From NCBI RefSeq assembly GCF_000208865.1, contig NC_018396.1, positions 3,467,101 to 3,531,100 on the forward strand: a stretch of 64,000 nucleotides of DNA, given 5' to 3'. Of this stretch, positions 56,028-64,000 are shown one piece after another. Origin of the DNA: Neospora caninum Liverpool (lineage: Eukaryota > Apicomplexa > Conoidasida > Eucoccidiorida > Sarcocystidae). The notes beneath the pieces are model-generated. The model saw only the letters and a program-made list of their open reading frames with translations. It was not told the origin of the DNA and did not search any database. How positions within the stretch are numbered: position 1 is the stretch's first letter; every line of letters starts with the position of its first letter. Both the position numbers and the translations under genes were made by a program.

Positions 56028-57320
56028 ATGCATAGCGTTGCCTGGACTTCTGCGCGTCTCCCTCACTCGAGGCAACTCCTCTCCCCTCTCTCAGGTGAAC
56101 GGCTGTCGTCTCCGTCTCCCCGGCAGAGGGCCGCAACTCGCCGACTGGCACCGCAAAAATGTCTTCTGTGGTATTTGGCGGCTTTGTGTCTAGCCGTTTA
56201 CTGCGCGCGTTGCTTCGAGTGTGTGTCTGCCAGGTCGGAGAGTCATCTGCACAGACAAGCAACAGATAGCGGAACCAAAAGGCAGGCCGCCGCTTCTGAG
56301 GTACCCGCAGACGGTGGCCACCGCGACCGGGATGGCGAGCAGGACAAGACGCCAGGCGGGCTCGGCCAGATGGACCAGCTGCCGCTGCAGAAGATTCCAG
56401 AGGCGTTCCGGAGTCGAGTGCTTCTCACCGCGCAAGGTCCCATTCATAAGTTGATGCAGCTTCTCCGCCCACAGGTTAAAGGTCGGAAGCGCACTCTCTT
56501 GATGGCCGGTATTACGGCGCTGGGCGCCATTATGCGTTTAGTGGCGCGCGACAACTTGTTCAACGCGTTCCATTTTCTTGTGCACGACCAGCCGCTGTCT
56601 CAGCTGCTCGTCATGGGGACTGAGCCGGTTTATGCACTTTTGTCTCTCGCGACAACGCTGTATTTTGGGTTCTACCATGCCCGGGAGGTGTCGCGTGATC
56701 AGGCGTACAGACAGCAGATCGAGCGTATCAAACAAGCCGAAACGGAACTGATGCGAGAGCTGGAGAACCCGGACCTGAGTCTGGAGGACAAGAAACGCCT
56801 GGCCATGAAGGCCATGTTCTTGCGAGAAGAGGCATCTGACGCTCTGGTTAATCGTTTGCAACCGTCGATTCGAGGAACCCTGTTTTCGATGGTGGCATCC
56901 ATCACCTTTTTGGGTTTGCTCTTCCGCAAACAACTGGGCGTCCGACTGAAATTCTGCGACTTTGGTGTGCGTTACATTGGCGTCACCGCTGTCGTCGCCG
57001 CTCTCGTTGCTGCGGTCGATTATTTGTCACGCCGTCGAATCAATAAACTTAGGGAGGCGAGAGCCCAGACCCGCAAGGCTATCCAAAGAGACTTTCTTCA
57101 GAACAGTTTCTCACGACAGAAACGCGCGGCCAGGTCCCGGGGACGACTGGTGATAGCGGAACGTGACGTCCTACCGGGAACCACCACTGATTCGGCGACA
57201 GAAAGCCAGAAGGCAATTTTGAGGAGCCAAGAAAGCGACGAAGAACTACACCGAGTCCCTGCTCTCGTGCCAGTCGGAGAGGCGAATAACGAACTCGCAT
57301 CTGGGGCAAACGCCGCCTGA
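56028..57320 (+). CDS. Secreted-pathway four-TM protein, paralogue A (unknown family)
   Basis: 430 residues, one exon. The start is the ATG at 56028 (GAAAATGCA); upstream in-frame sequence has only a TTG. I do not recognise a family. A hydrophobic segment at about 45-62 (CLLWYLAALCLAVYCARCF) behind a basic 44-residue stretch looks like a recessed signal sequence, an arrangement common among coccidian dense-granule and other exported proteins. A polar linker follows (65-125). TM segments are at about 156-173, 192-215, 281-299 and 316-333. Between TM2 and TM3 is a charged helical loop (218-278: RQQIERIKQAETELMREL, then RLQPSIRG). The C-terminal 95 residues begin strongly basic (LSRRRINKLREARAQTRK) and become acidic. 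Topology and several motifs match the gene at 60080, so the two are probably tandem duplicates. Location in the secretory pathway or parasitophorous vacuole is inference. Confidence 0.75.
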   Translation: MHSVAWTSARLPHSRQLLSPLSGERLSSPSPRQRAATRRLAPQKCLLWYLAALCLAVYCARCFECVSARSESHLHRQATDSGTKRQAAASEVPADGGHRDRDGEQDKTPGGLGQMDQLPLQKIPEAFRSRVLLTAQGPIHKLMQLLRPQVKGRKRTLLMAGITALGAIMRLVARDNLFNAFHFLVHDQPLSQLLVMGTEPVYALLSLATTLYFGFYHAREVSRDQAYRQQIERIKQAETELMRELENPDLSLEDKKRLAMKAMFLREEASDALVNRLQPSIRGTLFSMVASITFLGLLFRKQLGVRLKFCDFGVRYIGVTAVVAALVAAVDYLSRRRINKLREARAQTRKAIQRDFLQNSFSRQKRAARSRGRLVIAERDVLPGTTTDSATESQKAILRSQESDEELHRVPALVPVGEANNELASGANAA

Positions 57321-60079
57321 AAAATCTGTCCATCGCGTCCAGCCCGTGTACGACGGCGCTTCGTGCGGGCACTCCGAGCGTGTGGACAAACCGGAAATTG
57401 CCGTGTCAGTGCAAACCCGTGTATGTTGCTTGTGACGCGTGGCCAATCTTGCAGGCGGAATCACTCCTCAGAGAGTTCAATGGTACAAACGGTCGTTTTC
57501 CCCTGAAGGGACACACAGGTGGGGCATGCTGTCCTGAAGGCGAATATACGGAGTAGACTTCTGTCGCAGGCATCCTGAAAATCACCGCTGGAGGCCGAGT
57601 TGTGGTGTCTCTGGATTGCCGAATTAGGGAACTTTGGGGTTACGCATGTGTCAACTCGGGCGTACTCATTCTATCCGCGCACGAACCGAAATCGAACCGC
57701 GTGCCGCATGACGAGGTGTAAATCGTGTGTGGAGCACTGCATACGCACTATAGGGTATTTGTGCCTCGAAGTTCAACGGTCCAAATGGTTCCAAGAGCAG
57801 TCACCCCTGTATACGAGCGATTCCAGAGCGGATAACGTGGTGCAGACCACCTGGAAGGACGGAGGTTCTCTGATAAACTGAAGGGAGAGAAAAGAACCAC
57901 AATGTCCCGGATGTCGAGAGCGCCTGCGGGAAAGCTGCTTCTGTGGAAAAGGGGAGCTGTTGTTGCGGGTGTCTATACACCCTGGAACCTGGGTGATGGC
58001 GGGAGAAACGATAACATACTCTGTCTATTTACTGTGATGCAACACCGGTTTTCTTCTGCCACATTTTAAAGAAGGATGCTCGGCGGGGGGAACTGGTAAA
58101 GTCGACGCCCAGAACGTCGTTCGGAAATTTCTCTCCCCTTTCCGACGGAAAACCCACATCGGGTGATTGCTGATCCACCAGCACGTCCGTAAACGAGGCG
58201 GCTCCTGGGAAAAACTAGAGCGACAGAGCGAAGGGAGCAGGATTGCGAGCACTCTCCTCACTCGACATTTATCAGCAGTGTAGTGGCTCTGTGGTGTGAC
58301 GAGGGTACACCTGCGCAGGCTACTGTTCTGTGTGTGTTTTTTTTGAGGAGACTGTGTCTTGGCGATTTGCGTGGACTTCTTTGTGAGCTTCGGCACGATA
58401 AAGGTGATAACTTGGGGGACATCTGCGTTGCTACGCCCATTCACTGGTACCGGTGCCGCATTGACATAATTAAAACACAGATCCTCAGGTAGCTGCAGGC
58501 AAGCTCTCACGGGCCCAGAACCATACCCGCTCAATCTCTGGGTGTGGTACAGACCCGTAACGCCCGAATGTTCACATAGTAATTCGCTGTAAACAATGAT
58601 GTCCATCCGTTACACCCAAGACGAAACATGCAGATACATGCTGCGGAAGGACAAACTGTATCCAAACTGCTTTATCCAATTTGTGTCATCTCCTCGTCAG
58701 TGATGCCAGCACCAACAGAGTGACCAGAAGGCCGACGGAAGACCCCACGTAGTGGCCACGTTGTCCGTAGGGAGGCACTGTGGTTGTTTTCTCGCGAAAA
58801 CGCCTCAGTGGTCACCGCCAGTGAACCGTTCCGACATTACGTACTGGTCTCCTTGTCAAGTGGGGAAGTACGCCTCAGACAACTGAAGACGGCAACGCCA
58901 CGAGACCCGCGCACGCCAAAAATTCGCCAAAGTGAGGATGACTCTCTACCATCCGCAACAACCCACAGACGTGCTGTTCGGGAGGGTGTGCATCTTACAG
59001 CATTTTTCTGCGCATGTGCAGGTTCCATACAGAAAATATTGGAATGTTTATATCATCCGCTTACAGGCGTCCATACATACGTGTCCGCCGTGACAGAGCC
59101 TCGGCCGTAGATTTGCCCCGATGGACCCAAATGAGCAAGGTCGAGAAGGCTTTTCGCCCCGTCACAGTATGACGCTTTATTACTATTACCTTTATGGTTG
59201 TTACTTTGCTGTTGTTGCTGTACATCCGATACCCTTGAGAGACCCCCCCCCACCTCCATGCTTACACTGCGGAGACTGTGGACTCGAACAGCATCCAAAA
59301 GAAAAGAGCGTTACTCGTGTTTGAAGGGATGGACCTATCGGGTAACCTTCTTCGCGCACATTTCCCTCAATATAGTTTTCGCTGTCTAATATAAACCCAA
59401 AACATTGTTTGGGCAAAGAAATTTGTTAGTGGCAGTGCGGATTTCGCGGTGCGTGCCGGAGCCTTGGCATCAACGGTCACCCATGCATGCAGCCAGACTT
59501 GGTCCTACGGAGCAGTAGGGCGAGTGGCCGTTAGGATGGCTACATCGCAGCGGCTCGCTCTGAGGAAAGGAACTGCAAGTGACTGACCTGGGTCCCGTTT
59601 CCTTTTTCTGATGAGTACGCGAGTTGGTTACATGTACAGTTTGCAAAAGTGGCGGGCATCAGACGAAGGAAATTCACTGTCGAGTCCGCCTTCAAGCCGT
59701 TAGCGGTTCGGGATGCTCAATTCGAGCCTTCGGGCTCGGTTCGTCGCCGTCTCCTCGCCCCCCTGTCGCTGTTTCCTGTTTCGTTTAAATGCTTTCCCAT
59801 GCAGCTTCGGTTATCGCTTCCCGGAGCCTGCGCTGAAGCCGTCACTTTCTTTGTGGCCTTGATTCTGGTGTCTGATTCCCCAGTTCCTCCCTCGGATGAT
59901 TTTCCTCTACTTCCGGTTTCAGGGGCAAGGCAATTGAGTGCCTGTCGAGAGCCCCGGCGGCTGGATGTGCGCTAGGTCATTCCAAGCGAGCCTCTCTCAT
60001 TTGTTTTCTGATTCTTGGCCGACACTTTATTGCCTCTCTACCGCAACTCATCTTAATTGGACTCCCTGAGTCGTTACCA
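57321..60079. other. Spacer between the two four-TM paralogues
   Basis: 2.76 kb with no supported gene and a lower GC content than the left of the window. A short frame with an ATG at 59802 encodes a hydrophobic start (SLPGACAEAVTFFVALILVS) ending at 59975. It could be a remnant first exon, an upstream ORF of the 60080 gene, or chance. No clear remnant of a third paralogue was seen. Confidence 0.4.
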
Positions 60080-61432
60080 ATGGACTGTACCCCGAGGCCG
60101 ACGGTGGGGCCTGGCGCCGCTCCCTTCGGCGCAGAAGTCCGGTCACGCAGCTGTCTGTGGCTTCGATTTTCCAACATTATCTTCTTTTTGTCTGTGGCAT
60201 GTTCACTGACACCCTTTTTTTTCCATGCTAGAGCTGACGAAGCCAACAAGAAGCCCGGAAGATCGCCCGGCCCGAGCGGAGGACGACGAACTGGAGCGCG
60301 CGTCCCTGAAGCTGCTCCAAGGAGGGGAAACGGTGAAAACGGCGCGAAACCCCCACAACCGGAAACAGTTGATCCCTTGAACAGAAGCGAGCAAGAACGT
60401 GGAGATGTCCGTTTCGCACAGGGAGAGGGAAGAGCGAACCATACTGGTAATCAAGGAACGAAAGTCGGCGCTTCCGGAAACCGCCAGGTAGAACAGGGAC
60501 AAGGCGCCAAGGCAGGTGGGCGGGTCACAACACCCTCTTCAGATGTAGGAAGAGGTACGGGAGACCCTGGCAGGAGAGATGCCAAAGAAACTGCGTCACT
60601 GGTCCCACAGCTTACGAGAAAGCAGGAAGATGAAGAATTGGAGACCTTTGAGCGCGAAATGTTTGATAGGATCTACGCTGCAGAGTTGAAGGCACTGGGA
60701 AAACCCAAATGGACCGATGATTTTTATCTAGACCGTGGCGGTCCACGCAGGGAGTACCTGATGCACATCAGGCCGCCACGCCCGGGTCTACTTAGGGCGG
60801 TGTCGCTCATGACTTCCGTTGCGTCGCTGGTGCTTTCCTTAAGAATGACCAGAAATCTTTGGGGGCTTATGTTTGGCCTCAGCTGCCTTGCCGCAAGCTA
60901 CGGATTGTCCTTCCTGTACGGGGTCCACAGAGGGAAGGGGTTTGAGGAGCTCGCCAAACAACTCGAGGACGGCGAATGGCAGCAGCGAACTCCCAAGGAG
61001 AAGAGAAATCTCGAGATGACATATTTCCAAAACCTCCTCAAGGGTTACAGGCCTCGACTCCAGGGATCCTCCTTTCTAGCAGGGTTAGCCCTACTCCTTT
61101 TGTCGCCCCTCGCCCCCTTCAATCGGCTGATCCGTTCCCCTAACAACATAGCTTTCAACGTGGCTGCCTTCCTCGAGGAACGTGCCTTGGTGGTCATTGC
61201 TCTAATCATGATGGCGGTTGGAGCGGGTAGGTTCCTGAGGAGCGTCTCGAGGCGACGCCGTTTCGATTCTGAATCCCGAAGAATGTTTCGGACTCACTTT
61301 GCAGCGAATGCGAAAAACAGGCCTTCTGTACCCGAAAGCGACACAGGCGCGGGATTTGGCACAGAAGCGCACCGGGAAGAGAACGTGGAAGCTAATGTTT
61401 CACACGCGGTTGCATACAGTAAGGTGCCCTAG
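60080..61432 (+). CDS. Secreted-pathway four-TM protein, paralogue B (unknown family)
   Basis: 450 residues, one exon, ATG at 60080 (ACCAATGGA). A hydrophobic segment at about 26-50 (LWLRFSNIIFFLSVACSLTP) looks like a slightly recessed signal sequence with a likely cut near HARA|DE. A long Gly/Arg/Asn/Gln-rich linker follows (52-180). An acidic helix (KQEDEELETFEREMFDRIYA) leads into TM segments at about 236-254, 260-280, 330-347 and 369-384. The loop between TM2 and TM3 (285-328) is charged and contains QLEDGEWQQRTPKEKRNLEM and RLQGSS, echoing ELENPDLSLEDKKRLAM and RLQPS in paralogue A. The tail after TM4 is again basic (SRRRRFDSESRRMFRTHF). Order of elements, intronless structure and orientation equal those of the 56028 gene. 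Third-position GC looks lower than in the housekeeping genes to the left. Function unknown. Confidence 0.75.
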   Translation: MDCTPRPTVGPGAAPFGAEVRSRSCLWLRFSNIIFFLSVACSLTPFFFHARADEANKKPGRSPGPSGGRRTGARVPEAAPRRGNGENGAKPPQPETVDPLNRSEQERGDVRFAQGEGRANHTGNQGTKVGASGNRQVEQGQGAKAGGRVTTPSSDVGRGTGDPGRRDAKETASLVPQLTRKQEDEELETFEREMFDRIYAAELKALGKPKWTDDFYLDRGGPRREYLMHIRPPRPGLLRAVSLMTSVASLVLSLRMTRNLWGLMFGLSCLAASYGLSFLYGVHRGKGFEELAKQLEDGEWQQRTPKEKRNLEMTYFQNLLKGYRPRLQGSSFLAGLALLLLSPLAPFNRLIRSPNNIAFNVAAFLEERALVVIALIMMAVGAGRFLRSVSRRRRFDSESRRMFRTHFAANAKNRPSVPESDTGAGFGTEAHREENVEANVSHAVAYSKVP

Positions 61433-63276
61433 AAAGAACTGGCCTATGGTGGTGTCATCCTACAATCACTCAGCAAAACGAATAGCCTGAAAACGAGGGA
61501 CGGGACAGCAACGTACGAATGTGGCATATCGTGCTACTCGGAGTATCGCATTTTCCGGAATCAATCTCGACTTGCCAGGGTCGGGCGTTCACCAGCACCT
61601 TGGGAAGCCCGACTGTTACCCATCTCGACCTACGGCAGACGTTCGTTTGCTGTCTGTTTGCTCTACATGGTAAGATCCGCTGAGGTGACAGGCGTACGTG
61701 CCCGTTCTCAGGGGTTGTGCTGCCAGTTCCGAACGTCATCTATGAAGCGTTGGGCATTTTCACAGAGTCTTGGCTTCCATATTTGCATTTATCGATTTCT
61801 TCTTGGCTTTCTGGGACACGTCCTTCTCACGCGCGATGACAGAGTGCCGACGTCTCACGTTTTTGCTCGTAGTTTCCGACTCTCTGCGCCGCAGTCTCCC
61901 GCAGAGATTTGGTGGTTTCAAGTTTCGACAAGTCGCTCGTTCGTGCGTCTCTTTCTTCCACTAGGAAACTGCAAAAGGGATAGCGTGGGGTCGGACGCAT
62001 TCGAAGTGACAGGGGTCACGTGACAGCCGAGGGTGAAGCCGTTTCTTTTCTGTGGCTCGCCGCCCTCAACCTCATTTTGTCGTTGCGTACCCACCCCTGA
62101 CTGAGGCTGCATTTAACAAGTGCAAGCCGCGGGCTACCAAAAACATTCGGCAGAACTCTTACGCCCCACCTCTCTCGCATACACTTGACGACCTCTCCCT
62201 GTATCCGTCGACTCTTTTGTGCCCCCCGGGATTTCACACCTAAAACTTTCTCTATTCAAGCAAGCATATACATACATACATACATACATACATGCATACA
62301 TTCCTCACCAAGTCGTTAAAACTGTGGGAGGCAGCATCCAAACACGTGCCAGAACTTTGACTACGAAACTTTGTGTTAATCGTTTGTAAGCGTGCGTATT
62401 GGCTACCATTGCAGCTCAGAGAACCTGACTTTCCTCCGTGGTGTCTGCCGAGACAAAAACGTGCAGAACACCACGCGTTGCCACGTTCCTACTAGAAGCG
62501 TAGTGCGTGCACGGCTGCGGCCAAGCACGAATGTTGAGCACCGAAAACAGACAATGAACCTCGCCGATCCTCGCGAGGCGTAGACAAAAATCCAGAGTTC
62601 GAAAGGTTGCTATCGCTTCAAGCTGAAGCAACGGACGCTGCTCTCGCGGAGAGCGTCGAGAGGTTTTTCCCGCCCTTAGCTGATCCACTGGTTCCAGCGC
62701 CCGCAACTCAGGCGAGGCGCTTGGCCCCGCCGACAAGAATGGAATCGGGTTCCGCCATCGCTTGTTTCATTTGTACAAAGATATACAGATGCCAAATAGT
62801 CGGCAAATCAGAGCTGCTCGAAACCAGAGCAGCATTGAAGAGAACCGAGGGGCACCTGGGGAAGAATCCTAACTCGGCGCTTTCGCAGGGCAAACGCACA
62901 CCGAAATGCCACAATTTTCACGGACATTGTTTTTCCCGCGGGACAACTCGCGCTCCACATCACCTCAAGACCACATGATTCGTCTGAAAGAGGTATCTGT
63001 ACACATTTGTGCGTATGCACCCACAAAACCATGACAGAAAAAAAAGGTATACGCTTATAAATGTTCACGTACATGGAAAAGCCTGTGGCCACCCACTTCG
63101 ACATGCGCGCGGCAACATCTACTGCGCAAGGTCCATCGCCCTTGAAACAAAGTGCGTTCGGAGGACGGTTCTCGACTCTCGACACCGGGTTCACTGAACC
63201 TTCGAGTCACCCTACTTTGCAGCCCCCAATGTGAATGTGAAAGGTGAGGATCCTCCCTGTGTCCCGCGCACTCGAC
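61433..63276. other. Intergenic region right of paralogue B
   Basis: No gene supported. Contains a TACA tetranucleotide repeat (62266-62301) and short frames only. An ORF at 62607-62978 lacks motifs. Near the right end, an ACTTTGCAG followed within 30 bases by AAAG|GTGAGG (63221-63248) could mark a tiny exon of the next gene. Confidence 0.4.
62266..62301. repeat. TACA tetranucleotide microsatellite
   Basis: About eight TACA/CATA units with one TGCA interruption. Confidence 0.85.
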
Positions 63277-63779
63277 GCGCGACAGCACCTGCGTTCGTTT
63301 TCCGAACCCTCGCTATCTGGACGGAAGGGTTTCGGGGGTGCGTTCGCTCCAACCGAATGTTTCTCGCTTTCTGAGCACACCGTATTTATCCAGTCCGTCC
63401 TCGACTGCGTTGAGCGACACTTGAAAGCCAGTGCGTCATCCGAAGAGCGCTGCCTCGTGCTACTCGACTTGACTTACGAAGTTATGGGCCCTGTTCCTTT
63501 GCACAAAGACTTAACCTTGCCTCGTGGCAACGCCATGCTTCGTGCTGCGTTTCGCAGTCTGCATAAACATAGGCTCCTTTCGGCACTGCGCTGCCGCATG
63601 AACAAACCAGAGCCGTCTCCTTTCACGCCGGGAAAACGCTGGGTGTCTGGGCGTTTGAATCACGCGCACAGACAAAAGAGGACCGACGAGAAAGGCGAGC
63701 GGAGGACGGACCACGCGTTTCGAAGCTCGGTCGCTCAACAGGAAGTCGAAGACGCAGCCGCAGCGGCGGGCGGAGCTTC
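63277..63779 (+). CDS. Internal exon of a gene running off the window (partial, hypothetical)
   Basis: An open frame with protein-like composition, lacking an early ATG. A plausible acceptor, GCGCGACAG, lies near 63282, and a plausible donor, GCTTCA|GTGAGA, lies at about 63780, before an in-frame stop at 63798. The exon encodes a helical region (HTVFIQSVLDCVERHLKASA, then CLVLLDLTYEVMGPVPLHKD and AMLRAAFRSLHKHRLLSALR) followed by basic and then Ala-rich sequence. I do not recognise the family. Boundaries are approximate and the 3' part lies outside the window. If the GTGAGA is not used, the ORF simply ends at 63798. Confidence 0.4.
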
Positions 63780-64000
63780 AGTGAGAACTTCATTCTGAGG
63801 ACAGCGCGGCAGACACACAACGGGGAAACGCGCGTGTCTTGCCTGGTGGGAAAACGCGCTGAACGCTCGGACAGAGAACAGACATCGAGAGACTTTCGCC
63901 CTCAAACGAATCTCCAAACCGGCCACCGAGGCAAGCAGGAAACCAGGAGGGAGAAGAGAAAGGACCACAACGAGAGTTGCCTCGAGGCTTTCGAACACGC

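Overview
This looks like a chromosomal window from a cyst-forming coccidian apicomplexan (Toxoplasma, Hammondia, Neospora or Besnoitia type). The reasons are a moderately high GC content, genes with many short GT-AG introns next to very long single-exon genes, conserved eukaryotic domains separated by long Ser/Pro/Arg/Glu-rich insertions, TA microsatellites, poly-C/poly-G runs and repeated TGCATGCA words. The species cannot be fixed from the sequence alone. No bacterial operons, rRNA, tRNA, CRISPR array, transposon or viral gene was recognised.

Layout, left to right. 97-1317 (+): a three-exon small membrane protein. 3848-4411 (+): a short protein with a hydrophobic C-terminus. 5263-10020 (+): a giant TBC1D20-type Rab GAP with a C-terminal membrane anchor. 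12131-13797 (-): a two-exon EAPP protein. 15529-16287 (+): the Golgi Qb-SNARE membrin/GOSR2, whose leader is a 0.9 kb pyrimidine minisatellite. 20002-25050 (-): a three-exon nuclear-looking protein of about 1278 residues. About 29.7-37.4 kb (-): a TMEM161-family membrane protein in at least 12 exons, reconstructed here by matching splice phases. 41424-42152 (-): proteasome subunit beta1. 43416-46696 (+): a five-exon Mediator subunit MED4. 48676-53274 (-): a multi-exon NUFIP1-type snoRNP assembly factor. 56028-57320 and 60080-61432 (+): two intronless secreted-looking four-TM proteins that appear to be diverged tandem paralogues. About 63.28-63.78 kb (+): an exon of a gene running off the right edge.

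Genes often come as divergent pairs (EAPP/GOSR2, PSMB6/MED4, NUFIP1/56-kb gene) or convergent pairs (TBC1D20/EAPP, GOSR2/nuclear protein, MED4/NUFIP1). Most of the window is housekeeping: ER-Golgi traffic (TBC1D20, GOSR2), transcription and RNP assembly (EAPP, MED4, NUFIP1) and proteolysis (PSMB6). The right-hand 8 kb differs: it is less GC-rich and carries the tandem pair with signal sequences and no recognised family, which is the best candidate for undescribed parasite-specific biology.

All exon coordinates were deduced by hand from splice consensus, phase compatibility and family similarity recalled from general knowledge. No alignment or database search was run. The 3' end of the TMEM161 gene and the middle of the NUFIP1 gene are not fully resolved.
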